The notes under the pieces are model-generated. The model was not told the DNA's origin, ran no database searches, and was given only the letters and a program-made list of their open reading frames with translations. From Actinomadura sp. K4S16 (GTDB lineage Bacteria > Actinomycetota > Actinomycetes > Streptosporangiales > Streptosporangiaceae), in assembly GCF_008327685.1 (NCBI RefSeq), contig NZ_BDDE01000017.1, forward strand, positions 372,001 through 436,000: a stretch of DNA of 64,000 nt, read 5' to 3'. The translations under genes and the position numbers were made by a program. Positions within the stretch are counted from its first letter, which is position 1, and each line of letters starts with the position of its first letter. Below are positions 33,563-42,929 of this stretch, one piece after another.

Positions 33563-33955
33563 GTCGCCCGCCGCTTCCCACCGATCACCGGTTTGGCAGC
33601 CATGACGACCGGCGGGAGAGCGGAGAGCGACTCCCTGGGCCGCACGAGACAGCCGGGCCGCTCCGCGCGCATCCTCTGCGAAGACGCAGAAAGATCCGGG
33701 CTGACCTGCCAAAATGTCTCTGCGGACTCATCTAGTCTAACCGCGATCACGCGGTGCGGACCATAGGTGATGTGACTCCGGTCACCGCCCCCACCGGACC
33801 TGACCGGTGCCCGGCGGACCCGTGAGTCGCGATTCGAGGCATGGGGTCCCTGACATGTCCAGACAGCACGTACCGTCCCCCACCTTCGCCGCCCACCCCG
33901 CGCGTCCGGCGGGAGAGTCGCCTCCCGCCGGGCCGGACGTCGGGCAGGTGGCCCG

Positions 33956-35410
33956 ATGAACGAGCACGCCCGCCACCACGACCCGGACAAGATGGTCCCC
34001 GCCGAGATCGTCCCGCGGCAGCGGCCCGTCCGGCCGGCCGAGAACGTTCGGCGGCCCGGGTTCTGGAACGGGCTCACCACCATCGAGCGCGCCGCCTTCC
34101 TCGTCCTGGCGCAGGAGGTCGTCCACCCGGCCGGCACCGTGCTGTGGACCGAGGGCCAGGAGGCCGACCACACCTTCGTGATCAAGTCGGGCACGGTGCG
34201 GGTCTCCGTGGAACGGGACGGCCGCGAGCGGTTCGTCGCCTTCCGCGGGCCCGGCGACATCATCGGCGAGCGCGCCGCCCTGCAGTTGCGCCGTCGCTCG
34301 GCGACCGTCGTCGCCATGGACCCCCTCCATGTCCTGTGCCTGACGACGCACGAGTTCGTCGCCTACCTGAGCGACCACCCGCACGTGGTCGCCGTTCTCG
34401 AGCGCGAGATGTACAACCGGATGACCGAGCAGGGTCCGGGCCGGCCGCCGCAGCGCGTCCACTACCCCGCCGGCGCGGGCCACCCGTACGGCACCGCCGC
34501 GCAGTACGGCTCACCGCAGCCTTACGCCACGGCGCAGATCCCGGTGGTCCCGAACTACCCGTACGCGATGGCGGGGCCGTTCGCGGTGGCCGCCCCGAGC
34601 GCCGCGCACGAGCCCTGGGGCGGCGGCGAGGCCCGCATGGTGGAGCCCACGGCCGTGGTCAACGGGGCGTCCGCGACCCCGACGGCGCCCCCGACCGTGC
34701 CGGCCCGCACCGTGCCCGCCCGTTCCCGGCGGCAGGTCCGGTCCCTGGAGGCGGCCGTCGAGACGTCCTGGGATCGGCCGACGCAGCCCATGGTCCTCCC
34801 GGACGACGACGGCCCGTCCTGGGCCGGCCAGAACTGCACCATCGTCTACACCGACGTGGCCGGGTTCAGCTCGCCCGCCCGCAACGACGTCGACCGGATC
34901 GACGTGCGCCGCGCCATGTACCGGGCCCTCCGCGAAGCGTTCGAGGAGTCCGGCGTCCCCTGGCACGCCTGCCACGTCGAGGACCGGGGCGACGGCGCGC
35001 TCATCGTCATCCCGCCGCAGGTGCCCACGGCGACCGTGGTCGACCCCATGATGGTGTCGCTCGGCCGGCGGCTGCGCGGCCACAACCACCGGGCGAGCGG
35101 GGCCGTCCGCGTCCAGCTCAGGGTCGCGGTGAACGTCGGCCCCGTGATGCCCGATCCGCCCGGCGTGTCCGGCTCGTCCATCATCACGGCGGCCCGGCTC
35201 CTCGACGCCGGCCCGCTGAAGGAGCGGCTCGCCGCGACCGGGGCCGACCTAGGCGTCATCGCGTCCCGGTTCGTCTACGACTCCGTGATCGTCCCGAGCC
35301 CCGGCCAGGTGACCGCCGCCGAGTACGAGCGGATCACCTGCCGGGTGAAGGAGTCGGACCTCGAAGGCTGGATCCACCTGCGCGGCCTGCCCGCCCTCCC
35401 CGCCTTCTGA
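33956..35410 (+). CDS. Cyclic-nucleotide-binding domain fused to degenerate class III cyclase-like domain
   Basis: A 484-residue protein. Residues about 45-150 form a CRP-type cNMP-binding domain (AGTVLWTEGQEADHTFVIKS and GDIIGERAALQ). A Pro/Tyr/Ala-rich linker of about 120 residues follows. From about 290 the class III cyclase fold appears: YTDVAGFSS and EDRGDGALIV keep the two metal Asp positions, but the substrate Lys is replaced before RGD and the transition-state Asn is replaced in GSSIITAARL. The cyclase domain is therefore probably a regulator or sensor rather than an active enzyme. It may bind cAMP made by the cyclase at 39016-40722. Confidence 0.85.
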   Translation: MNEHARHHDPDKMVPAEIVPRQRPVRPAENVRRPGFWNGLTTIERAAFLVLAQEVVHPAGTVLWTEGQEADHTFVIKSGTVRVSVERDGRERFVAFRGPGDIIGERAALQLRRRSATVVAMDPLHVLCLTTHEFVAYLSDHPHVVAVLEREMYNRMTEQGPGRPPQRVHYPAGAGHPYGTAAQYGSPQPYATAQIPVVPNYPYAMAGPFAVAAPSAAHEPWGGGEARMVEPTAVVNGASATPTAPPTVPARTVPARSRRQVRSLEAAVETSWDRPTQPMVLPDDDGPSWAGQNCTIVYTDVAGFSSPARNDVDRIDVRRAMYRALREAFEESGVPWHACHVEDRGDGALIVIPPQVPTATVVDPMMVSLGRRLRGHNHRASGAVRVQLRVAVNVGPVMPDPPGVSGSSIITAARLLDAGPLKERLAATGADLGVIASRFVYDSVIVPSPGQVTAAEYERITCRVKESDLEGWIHLRGLPALPAF

Positions 35411-35535
35411 CGTCCGACCGGCCGCCGGCCCACTCGGCCCGCCCCCCCGCGCGGGCCGCACCAGGCCGTCCCGCCTCCCCGGCCGTCCAGGCCGCCACGA
35501 CCCCGCGCGCACCGTCGCCGCGGGGTTCTCCGCTT

Positions 35536-36918
35536 TCACCCCCGCCGCGGCTGCGGCTGGTCGACCGGCCGGCCGTCGTGGTGCCGCGGTATCCGCAGGA
35601 CGAACCGGGCGCCGCGCTCGCTGTCCTCGATGGTGAGGGTGCCGCCGTGCAGCCGCGCGATCTCCCGGGCGATCGGCAGGCCGAGGCCCGAGCCCGCCGG
35701 GTCGCGGGCCTTGCTGGCCTCCAGGCGGGCGAAGCGCTGGAACACGAGGTCCCGGTCCTTCTCCGCGATGCCCGCGCCGTCGTCCATGACCTCCAGCACG
35801 GCGATGTCGTCCTCCCGCGAGACCGTGACGTCGACGCGCGACTCCGCGTGCCGCTCCGCGTTGTCCAGCAGGTTCGTCAGGAGCCGGACGAGCCTCAGCC
35901 GGTCGCCGCACACCGTCACGCCCTCCTGGAGATGCGGGACGATCCGCTTCGTCCGCTCCGAGCGCGCCAGCTCGATGGTGACCAGCGCGCCGAGGTCGAC
36001 CGTCTCGACCTCCTGCCAGGCGGCGGCGTCCAGCCGGGCGAGCTGCAGCAGGTCCGTCACGATCGCCTGGAGCCGCTCCAGGGTCTGCAAGACGCCCCGC
36101 GCGGTCTGCGGCCAGTCGACGTCGTCGGGGTAGAGCAGGGCCTCCTCGATCTGGGCGCGCGCGGCCGCGATGGGGCTGCGCAGGTCGTGGGACGCGTCGG
36201 AGGTGAAGGTGCGCTGCCGTTCGAGGGCACTGTCCAGCCGGTCCAGGGTCGCGTTCGCGGCCTCCGCGAGCCGCCTGATCTCGTCCCGCGACTCCGGAAC
36301 CGTCACCCGGCGGCCCGACTGCTGCGCGGTGATCTCCGCCAGCTCGGCCCGGATCGCCTCCACCGGCGCGAGGGTGTGGTCCACCGTCGCCCAGGCCCGC
36401 AGGCACCCCAGCAGGATCACCAGCAGCGAGACGCTGGCCAGGAACATGATCAGACCGGGGTGCACGTACCAGGGGACGATCGGGACCGCCGCGTAGATCA
36501 GCCAGTCGCCCCCCGGCTTGAAGACGCGGAAGCCGATCACCCAGAGGCATCGGTGGCGCCGCACCGGCGCGCACACCCTCCGGGTGGAGTACACGCGCGT
36601 CGCGGACGGGACGAAGTCGGCGAGCGGGCGGCCCGCCGGCACCCGTCCCGGCGTCCCCGCGATCACCGACCGGTTCTCGTCCAGGACCTGGAGGATGACG
36701 CCCTCCCCCGCGTCCAGCCGGGCGGGCGCCGACTCGCGCCGCAGGACGTACGACAGCCGGAACGCGGCCGCGGTCGCCTCGCCGCGGGACGAGTCGCTCT
36801 CCGATCCCCGCGCCGCCACGAGGATCAGCGTCGTCGCGATGGCGCAGATGATCGCGGTGACCGTCCCGGCAATAACGGTCATCCGCACCCGTATGGACCA
36901 TGTGCGCCGTCCGCTCAC
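35536..36918 (-). CDS. Sensor histidine kinase, orphan
   Basis: A 460-residue membrane sensor. I take the GTG at 36918 because GGGAGG precedes it. There are two membrane helices (about 12-35 and 155-180) enclosing an extracellular sensor domain of about 120 residues, then HAMP, a HisKA box SHDLRSPI with the phospho-His at about 244, and HATPase_c (NLLDNAERHA, DDGAGI and GSGLGLPIAREIARLHGG). Its layout is like the PrrB/CutS group. No response-regulator gene is adjacent, so its partner is elsewhere. It converges on the cyclic-nucleotide-binding gene. Confidence 0.9.
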   Translation of the reverse strand: MSGRRTWSIRVRMTVIAGTVTAIICAIATTLILVAARGSESDSSRGEATAAAFRLSYVLRRESAPARLDAGEGVILQVLDENRSVIAGTPGRVPAGRPLADFVPSATRVYSTRRVCAPVRRHRCLWVIGFRVFKPGGDWLIYAAVPIVPWYVHPGLIMFLASVSLLVILLGCLRAWATVDHTLAPVEAIRAELAEITAQQSGRRVTVPESRDEIRRLAEAANATLDRLDSALERQRTFTSDASHDLRSPIAAARAQIEEALLYPDDVDWPQTARGVLQTLERLQAIVTDLLQLARLDAAAWQEVETVDLGALVTIELARSERTKRIVPHLQEGVTVCGDRLRLVRLLTNLLDNAERHAESRVDVTVSREDDIAVLEVMDDGAGIAEKDRDLVFQRFARLEASKARDPAGSGLGLPIAREIARLHGGTLTIEDSERGARFVLRIPRHHDGRPVDQPQPRRG

Positions 36919-37074
36919 CCGACCTCCCGCAGGTGAGGTAATCACCGCACACGCCGAAATCAGTCCTCTGAACAGCAGTGACGCATACAAGACAGGCCAA
37001 AGAAATGGTTGCCGAACCGACCGGTCAGGAAGAAGCCAGAGCGCTGATGGGCCTGCGGACTAGAATGCTCGGTT

Positions 37075-37956
37075 ATGGAGCTGCGCCAACTTGAGTACTT
37101 CGTGGCGGTTACGGAGGAGGCCAGCTTCACGAGGGCCGCGGCCCGGTTGCACGTCGCCCAGCCGGGCGTGAGCGCCCAGATCCGGCAGCTGGAGCGGGAG
37201 CTCGGCCAGCCGCTGCTCGACCGCTCCGGGCGGACCGTCCGGCTGACCGAGGTCGGCGCGGCCGTCCTGCCCTACGCGCGGGCGGCGCTCGCGGCGGTGG
37301 AAGGCGCCCGCCTGTCGGTGGACGAGCTGACGGGCCTGCTCCGCGGGCACGTCACGATCGGCACGATCGACTGGATCCGGTCGCTGGACCTCCCCGGCAT
37401 GCTGGCCGGCTTCCACCGCGACCATCCGAACGTCGAGATCACGGTCGTCCAGGAGGACACCGCCAGGCTGACCGAGGGGCTTCGCACCGGACGGATCGAC
37501 CTGGCCTTCCTCAGCATCGGCGCCGAACCGCCCGAGGGCATCGCGACGCAGGTCGTGATCGAGCAGGACCTCTTCGCCGCCGTCGGCCGCGGCCACCCGC
37601 TCTCCCGCAGGTCGACGGTCACCCTGCGGGCCCTCGCCGAGGAGAACCTGATCTGCCTGCCGAAGGGCACCGGGCTGCGGGCCGTCCTGGACGAGGCGTT
37701 CGCGGACGCCGGGTTCCGCCCGCGCATCGCGTTCGAGGCGGGCGAGCCGCCCGTGCTGGCGGAGATCGCCGCGCACGGCCTCGGCGTCGCCGTGCTGCCC
37801 GAGTCGGCGGCGCGCGGCCGCCCGGACGACCTGCACGCGCTGCCGGTCGTCCGCCCGCGGCTCACCGGCCGGATCGCCCTGGCCTGGCGCGCCGAGGGGC
37901 CGCGCGGCCCGGCGGCGCGGGCGCTGATCGCCCGCGCGCGCCGGACGCCCGCCTGA
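37075..37956 (+). CDS. LysR-family transcriptional regulator
   Basis: A 293-residue LysR-type regulator. The N-terminal winged helix-turn-helix is MELRQLEYFVAVTEEASFTR, then AAARLHVAQPGVSAQIRQLE; residues 90-290 form the inducer-binding domain. A typical LysR target lies divergently upstream, but the gene upstream is the histidine kinase, read away from it, 156 bases apart, so that kinase or the regulator itself could be the target. Inducer unknown. Its stop is directly next to the stop of the convergent glycerophosphodiesterase. Confidence 0.92.
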   Translation: MELRQLEYFVAVTEEASFTRAAARLHVAQPGVSAQIRQLERELGQPLLDRSGRTVRLTEVGAAVLPYARAALAAVEGARLSVDELTGLLRGHVTIGTIDWIRSLDLPGMLAGFHRDHPNVEITVVQEDTARLTEGLRTGRIDLAFLSIGAEPPEGIATQVVIEQDLFAAVGRGHPLSRRSTVTLRALAEENLICLPKGTGLRAVLDEAFADAGFRPRIAFEAGEPPVLAEIAAHGLGVAVLPESAARGRPDDLHALPVVRPRLTGRIALAWRAEGPRGPAARALIARARRTPA

Positions 37957-38898
37957 TCAGGCCGCCCGCTCGTCGGAGTCGTCCAGGACGCCGCGCAGGA
38001 CGTCCGGCCTGTCGGTGATGATCCCGTCCACGCCGAGGTCGACGGCCCGCTCCATGTCGCGGGGGTCGTCGATCGTCCAGGTGAGGACGTCCATCCCCGA
38101 GTCCTGCACCTCGTCGACGTAGGACTCGGTCAGGCCGCCGAAGGGCGGGTTGACCTGGTCCGCGTACTCTGCGAGGTCCGGCAGGTCGTCGACGTCCGGG
38201 GTACCGAGCAGGCCGGTCGGCACCCTCGGCAGGACGGCGTGGAACCGCCGCACCGACCCCCAGTCGAACGACTGGACGACGAGGTGCCGCTCGTGCGGGT
38301 CGTACCGGAGCCAGGACGGGTGCCTCCTCAGCTCCGCCGCGATGCGCCGCTCGATGCCCGGGTAGAGCGCGGGGCTCTTGATCTCCAGGAGCAGCCCGAG
38401 GCCGCTGCCGCGCATCGCGGCCAGCACCCGGCCGAGCGTCGGGACGCGTTCGCCCGCGTACCGCTTCGCGAACCAGCCGCCGGCGTCCAGCCTCCCGATC
38501 TCGGCGAGGGTGAAGTCGGCGACCCGCCAGGGCCTGCGCTCCGGGTAGAGGTCCTCCGCGTTCGTCGTCCGGGCGAGCGTGGTGTCGTGCATGATCACGA
38601 GCTGGTGGTCTTCGGTCTCCTGGACGTCCAGCTCGAACATGTCGGCGCCCTTGGCCTTGGCGAGCCTGAACGCCGAGAGCGTGTTCTCCGGCGCGTACGC
38701 GGACGCGCCGCGGTGCGCGACGTCCACGACGTCGGCGTCCGGATCCGGGGCCGTCGCGGTGCGCGGGCGCGGTTCCGGGGCGCCCGGCGGGGACAGGAAC
38801 GGGTCGGGGCCTGGCCGGGCGGCGGCGGGCGCCGCCGGGACGGCGACGGCCGCGGTGGCCAGGACGGCGATGAGCGCGAGACGATTCCGCCGGTGCAT
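37957..38898 (-). CDS. Secreted glycerophosphodiester phosphodiesterase
   Basis: A 313-residue exported TIM-barrel enzyme that cleaves glycerophosphodiesters to glycerol 3-phosphate and an alcohol. The signal peptide ends near AAPAAARP. The catalytic pair is in AHRGASAYAPENT and ELDVQETEDHQLVIMHDTTL (His and metal-binding Glu/Asp). GLGLLLEIKS and MDVLTWTIDD are later barrel signatures, and GIITDRPDVL closes the barrel. It may release phosphate and glycerol from phospholipid or teichoic acid. Its stop abuts that of the LysR gene. Confidence 0.92.
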   Translation of the reverse strand: MHRRNRLALIAVLATAAVAVPAAPAAARPGPDPFLSPPGAPEPRPRTATAPDPDADVVDVAHRGASAYAPENTLSAFRLAKAKGADMFELDVQETEDHQLVIMHDTTLARTTNAEDLYPERRPWRVADFTLAEIGRLDAGGWFAKRYAGERVPTLGRVLAAMRGSGLGLLLEIKSPALYPGIERRIAAELRRHPSWLRYDPHERHLVVQSFDWGSVRRFHAVLPRVPTGLLGTPDVDDLPDLAEYADQVNPPFGGLTESYVDEVQDSGMDVLTWTIDDPRDMERAVDLGVDGIITDRPDVLRGVLDDSDERAA

Positions 38899-39015
38899 CA
38901 GTCACCTCTCGGGAGCCGGGGCTGTCCGCCCCAACCCTCGGACCGTCCGGTGACACCGGGGTGACGGATTGGTAGCAGACTGTGTATCGATGGTGACGAT
39001 ACGCATCCGGTCCCG

Positions 39016-40722
39016 TCAGGACGAGTCAGACACGGCCGATCCGCCCGAACGGCCTCCGGACTCGTCGGTGCCGTCCCTTTCGTCCGCCTCCGCGGCACGC
39101 GCGCTCCTGGCCGCCTTCGCCAGGACCAGCGCGCCGAACAGCAGCCTCCTGCTGCGCCTCAGCGGGCGCGGGAACCTGGTCCGCTCCGCCCTCGGCACTG
39201 GCCGCGGCGCGGGCACCGCGGGAGGAGCCGGGTGGCGGGGCATGCCCAGCCGGGTGGGACGGCTCCGGCCGCGCAGCGTCACCGACCGTCCGACGTCCCA
39301 CTCGTCCGACTCGGCGAGGTGCGCCAGGTCGAGGACGGTCGCCGAGGCGAGGACCCGCCCCTCCTCGTCCTTCGCGAGGTCGCTGAGCCGGGCCGCCTCG
39401 TTCACCGGATCGCCGATCACCGTGTACTCGAACCGCTCCTCGGCGCCGATGTACCCGGCGACGACCGGGCCGGCGGACACGCCGATCCCCGCGTCCAGCA
39501 TCGGCACCTCGGCGCGCAGCCGCACCGCCAGCTCCCGGGCCGCGCCGAGCGCGCCGCCGGCCGAGTCCTCCAGCTGCGTCGGCGCCCCGAAGATCGCCAG
39601 CGCCGCGTCCCCCTCGAACTTGTTGATCCAGCCGCCGTGCTTCGCCACCACCGACACCACGACGCCGAAGAACTTGTTGAGCAGCCCGACCACCTCGTCC
39701 GGGCTGCGCGTGTCGGCCAGCCTCGTGGACCCCGTCAGGTCGACGAACAGCACGGCCACCTCGCGCGTCTCGCCGCCGAGCGTGACGACGCCGCGCTCCA
39801 GCGCCAGGTCGGCGACCTCCTCGCCGACGTGCCGCCCGAACAGGTCGCGCAGCCACTCGATCTCGCGGAGCCCGGCGACCATGTGGTTGAACCCGGCCTG
39901 CAGCTGCCCGACCTCGCTCGCGTCGTACACGGCCACCTCGGCGCCGAGATCGCCCCGCTCGACCTGCGCCATCCCGCTGCGCACCGCCTTGATCGGATCG
40001 GCGATCGCCCGCGTCGCCATGTAGATCACGCAGACCCCGGCGAGCAGCGCGGCGCCGCCGAGCCCGAGGATCGTGATCGCGAGCTGGGCGACGTTGATGT
40101 CGGGCGAGGCCAGCGCCGCGATCGCGACGCAGATCAGCCCGAACACCGGGATCGCCGTCCCGAGCGCCCAGGCGAGCATCACCCGCGTCGTCACCCCGGG
40201 CAGCCGGAGCCGCTTCGGCCGCTCCGCGCCCAGCACCAGCGCCGCCGCCGGCCGCAGCAGCCGCTCCGACAGCAGGTAGACGATCGTGCAGGTCGTGCCC
40301 GCGCCGAGCAGGCACGTCAGGCCCGTCTTCACCGCGAGCCGCCCGGTGAACAGGATCAGGTCGAGCGCCGCCCAGCCGAGCGCGCCGACCGCCCACAGCG
40401 CTCCGACGAGCAGCGTCAGCCGCAGCGGCCCGAGCAGCACGGCCCGGCGCTGCCGCCGGTCGGGCTCGCCCCCGTCCCGGACGAACGTGACCACCGGGCG
40501 CCACAGCCACAACCCGCACAGCAGCGCCGCCGGAGCCGCGATGACCGGGTAGCTGAAGAACGCGACCGCGTTGACCAGGTGCACGTAGTCGCGGTCGTCC
40601 AGCGGCGGATCGGGGACGACGAACGTCGCGAACAACAGCACCACCAGCGCGCCGACGGCGTTCGCGACGCCCACGACGAACAGCAGGACCCACCGCACCC
40701 GGATCTCGAGCCTGCTGGTCAC
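39016..40722 (-). CDS. Membrane-bound class III adenylate/guanylate cyclase
   Basis: A 568-residue cyclase of the HAMP-containing Rv1318c/Rv3645 type. Six helices fill residues about 10-260, HAMP follows (MATRAIADPIKAVRSGM), then a cyclase domain: LFVDLTGSTRLAD with the first metal Asp, INKFEGDAALAIFG with the substrate Lys and second Asp, and GDPVNEAARLSD with the transition-state Asn and Arg. All key residues are present, so it should be active, giving cAMP. A basic Pro/Arg-rich tail of about 90 residues is added. It may supply the ligand for the cNMP-binding protein at 33956-35410. Confidence 0.9.
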   Translation of the reverse strand: MTSRLEIRVRWVLLFVVGVANAVGALVVLLFATFVVPDPPLDDRDYVHLVNAVAFFSYPVIAAPAALLCGLWLWRPVVTFVRDGGEPDRRQRRAVLLGPLRLTLLVGALWAVGALGWAALDLILFTGRLAVKTGLTCLLGAGTTCTIVYLLSERLLRPAAALVLGAERPKRLRLPGVTTRVMLAWALGTAIPVFGLICVAIAALASPDINVAQLAITILGLGGAALLAGVCVIYMATRAIADPIKAVRSGMAQVERGDLGAEVAVYDASEVGQLQAGFNHMVAGLREIEWLRDLFGRHVGEEVADLALERGVVTLGGETREVAVLFVDLTGSTRLADTRSPDEVVGLLNKFFGVVVSVVAKHGGWINKFEGDAALAIFGAPTQLEDSAGGALGAARELAVRLRAEVPMLDAGIGVSAGPVVAGYIGAEERFEYTVIGDPVNEAARLSDLAKDEEGRVLASATVLDLAHLAESDEWDVGRSVTLRGRSRPTRLGMPRHPAPPAVPAPRPVPRAERTRFPRPLRRSRRLLFGALVLAKAARSARAAEADERDGTDESGGRSGGSAVSDSS

Positions 40723-40771
40723 GCGCGCCTCCGGAGGGAAGGAACCGCCAGGGGGATCATCCCACGGCGGA

Positions 40772-40804
40772 GGGCGTCCCGGCGGGCCGACCGCCGGGAC
40801 GCCC
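40772..40804. terminator. 14-bp hairpin between cyclase and permease genes
   Basis: gggcgtcccggcgg (40772-40785) and ccgccgggacgccc (40791-40804) form a perfect 14-bp stem with a 5-base loop. It ends 6 bases before the stop of the permease gene, which reads towards it, so it most likely ends the permease transcript. Confidence 0.75.
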
Positions 40805-40809
40805 CTCCC

Positions 40810-42228
40810 TCAGACGCTCTCCTCGGCCACGGCCACCGGAACCCGCGCCTCCTGGGAGCTGCGCCGGACGAACGGCCAGCCGACCACGACCAGCGCCGCC
40901 CACGCGCCCATCACGTACAGCGCGATCCGCGTGTCGGCCTCCCAGGCGATCGTCACCGTGACGAACGCGAAGAACGCCAGCACGGCCCAGTTCGTGTACG
41001 GCGCCCACGGCATCCGGTACGACGCCTCCGGCAGCTCACCGGCCGCCGCCCGCCGCCTGTAGGCCATGTGCGCGAGCAGGATGACCGTCCACACCAGCAG
41101 GGCCCCACCGGTGGAGACGGACGTGATGTACTCGAACGCCTTGTCCGGCACGACCGCGTTGACGACCACGCCGATGCCCATGACCAGCGCGGAGATGACG
41201 ACGGTCAGCACGGGCACACCACGCCCGTTGAGCCGTCCGAGCACCTTCGGGCCGTCCCCGTTGACGCCGGCCGTCCGCAGCATCCGGGACGTCGAGTAGA
41301 GCCCGCCCGCGTTGCAGGACGACAGCGCCGCCGTCAGCACCACGAAGTTGACGATGTCCCCGCCGCCCGGAATCCCGATCCGGTCGAACGCCAGCACGAA
41401 CGGGCTGGCCCCGCCCTTGAACGCCGTCCAGGGCACCACCGCGAGGATCACCAGGAGCGACCCCAGGTAGAACAGCGCGAACCGCAGCGGCAGCGCGTTG
41501 ATCGCCCGCGGGATGTTCTTCTCCGGGTCCTTGGCCTCGCTCGCCGTCACGCCCACCAGCTCGACGCCCAGGTAGGCGAACATCACCATCTGCAGCGTCA
41601 TGATCGTGGCCCCGGCCCCTTCGGGGAACACGCCCCCGTGGTCCCACAGGTTCCCGACCCGCGCGGTGTCCCCGGCGTCGCTGAACCCGAAGACCAGCAC
41701 CCCGAGCCCCACCAGGATCATCATCACGATCGCCGCGACCTTGATCATCGCGAACCAGAACTCCAGCTCGCCGAAGAGCTTCACCGAGATCAGGTTCACC
41801 ACGAACAGCACCACCAGCGCGACCAGCGCCGTCTGCCACTGCTCGACGCCCGGCCACCACTTCTGGATGTACTTGCCGGCCGCGGTCAGCTCCGCCATCC
41901 CGGTCGTCACCCAGATGATCCAGTACGTCCAGGTCGTGGCGTAGCCCCAGAACGGCCCGAGGAACTCCCGGGCATACCCGGCGAACCCGCCCTCCGTCCG
42001 CCGGTACGTCAACAGCTCGCCGAGCGCCCGCATGACGAAGAACAGGGCCAGCCCCGCCACGGCGTACGTCAGGATCAGGCTCGGCCCGGCCTTGGCGATG
42101 TTCTCTCCGGCGCCCAGGAACAGCCCGGTGCCGATCGTCCCGCCGATGGCCAGCATCTGGATCTGGCGGGTGCCAAGCCCGCGTTGGTAGTCCTCCGCGC
42201 TCTGGTCGTTTGGGAGCTTCGCGACCAC
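40810..42228 (-). CDS. APC-family amino-acid permease
   Basis: A 472-residue, 12-helix transporter of the amino-acid/proton symporter (AAT) group. GTIGTGLFLGAGENI in helix 1 is the substrate-binding loop; ALGELLTYRRTEGGFAGYAR and EAKDPEKNIPRAIN are typical. The GTG at 42228 is preceded by AGGAGG. Substrate is probably a neutral or aromatic amino acid or GABA; it cannot be fixed here. The gene stands alone just upstream of the tRNA pair. Confidence 0.9.
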   Translation of the reverse strand: MVAKLPNDQSAEDYQRGLGTRQIQMLAIGGTIGTGLFLGAGENIAKAGPSLILTYAVAGLALFFVMRALGELLTYRRTEGGFAGYAREFLGPFWGYATTWTYWIIWVTTGMAELTAAGKYIQKWWPGVEQWQTALVALVVLFVVNLISVKLFGELEFWFAMIKVAAIVMMILVGLGVLVFGFSDAGDTARVGNLWDHGGVFPEGAGATIMTLQMVMFAYLGVELVGVTASEAKDPEKNIPRAINALPLRFALFYLGSLLVILAVVPWTAFKGGASPFVLAFDRIGIPGGGDIVNFVVLTAALSSCNAGGLYSTSRMLRTAGVNGDGPKVLGRLNGRGVPVLTVVISALVMGIGVVVNAVVPDKAFEYITSVSTGGALLVWTVILLAHMAYRRRAAAGELPEASYRMPWAPYTNWAVLAFFAFVTVTIAWEADTRIALYVMGAWAALVVVGWPFVRRSSQEARVPVAVAEESV

Positions 42229-42499
42229 GCGGCCTCCTCTCTACAGCCGTCCCCACAGGGGAAGCGGCGCCACCCTCCGATCACGCACGGTTGCGTAACC
42301 CGGACAGAGTAGGAGCCCCAAGCACAAACACGAAACACACCTGCCCGCCCGGTATCTCCCTGCCCCGTTCGTCCCCTCCCCCGCCCGGGGTAATCGAGTT
42401 GGCGACGCACTCGGCCATCGCGTATGCTCTCGGACGTCGCCAAGCGCCGGGAAAACCGGCCAAGACACCCCTCCAGAGCCGCTAGGCTCGGAGCAGCAA

Positions 42500-42574
42500 G
42501 GTCCTGTGGAGCAGTTAGGAGTGCTCGCCACCCTGTCAAGGTGGAGGCCGCGGGTTCAAATCCCGTCAGGACCG
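42500..42574 (+). tRNA. tRNA-Asp (GTC)
   Basis: The acceptor stem pairs ggtcctg (42500-42506) with caggacc (42567-42573). The anticodon loop CTGTCAA gives GTC. The T-arm GCGGGTTCAAATCCCGT is standard. The gene is followed directly by an encoded CCA. The D-arm is regular. Confidence 0.96.
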
Positions 42575-42597
42575 CCAGACGCGCCGACGCGCGTCCT

Positions 42598-42671
42598 GGG
42601 CAGGTAGCTCAGTCGGTACGAGCGTCCGCCTGAAAAGCGGAAGGTCGGCGGTTCGACCCCGCCCCTGCCCA
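42598..42671 (+). tRNA. tRNA-Phe (GAA)
   Basis: The acceptor stem pairs gggcagg (42598-42604) with cctgccc (42664-42670). The loop CTGAAAA gives anticodon GAA. The T-arm GGCGGTTCGACCCCGCC is standard. CCA is not encoded. The 3' part, from the anticodon loop to the discriminator, is repeated at 44584-44626, as expected for a site-specific integration point. Confidence 0.96.
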
Positions 42672-42672
42672 C
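42630..42672. repeat. attL-like repeat (3' half of tRNA-Phe)
   Basis: Identical over 43 bases to 44584-44626; it overlaps the anticodon loop, T-arm and acceptor 3' strand, so the tRNA gene was restored after insertion. Confidence 0.85.
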
Positions 42673-42689
42673 CTGATCAAGCTTCACAA

Positions 42690-42728
42690 AGAAGCGCCCG
42701 ACCTGCAAGAACAGGTCCGGGCGCTTCT
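42690..42728 (+). terminator. Hairpin after tRNA-Phe
   Basis: agaagcgcccg (42690-42700) pairs with cgggcgcttct (42718-42728), extended inward by acctg/caggt with a bulge. It is followed by tctcgtccgtcc and lies 18 bases downstream of the tRNA. It stands inside the element, so it was presumably brought in or rebuilt with it. Confidence 0.7.
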
Positions 42729-42929
42729 CTCGTCCGTCCGGCTGTGTCCGACCGTCACCGGCCCTCGGCGAGCGTCTGTGCCGAATACGCGCCGAAGCGC
42801 TGCCCCGCACGAGCGGACGCCGGACACGCTGAGATGCCCCCAGAGGGAGCCGCACCGGCCCTCGCTCGACGAACCTTCGGCCGAGCAGAGGGCCGGCGCG
42901 TACAGTGGGAATGTTCCTCTCTCGCCACG

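Larger units (their letters stand above)
33061..33955. other. Gene-free region of about 0.9 kb
   Basis: I see no supported gene. The first 200 bases hold operator-like motifs. From about 33300 to 33700 the plus strand is purine-rich with short, arginine/glutamate/alanine-coding low-complexity frames and no domain. Two tandem 18-bp units (33527-33544 and 33545-33562, one mismatch) lie within it. The last 100 bases may be a leader for the downstream gene. Confidence 0.5.

Noticed and set aside
33305..33766. Plus-strand frame starting near 33305
   Set aside because: Low-complexity Arg/Glu/Ala content and no domain or good ribosome-binding site; part of the purine-rich stretch.
39232..42312. A 1,026-codon plus-strand frame opposite the cyclase and permease
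   Set aside because: Antisense to two clear genes, extremely rich in Arg, Pro, His and Gln, and crosses a terminator hairpin.
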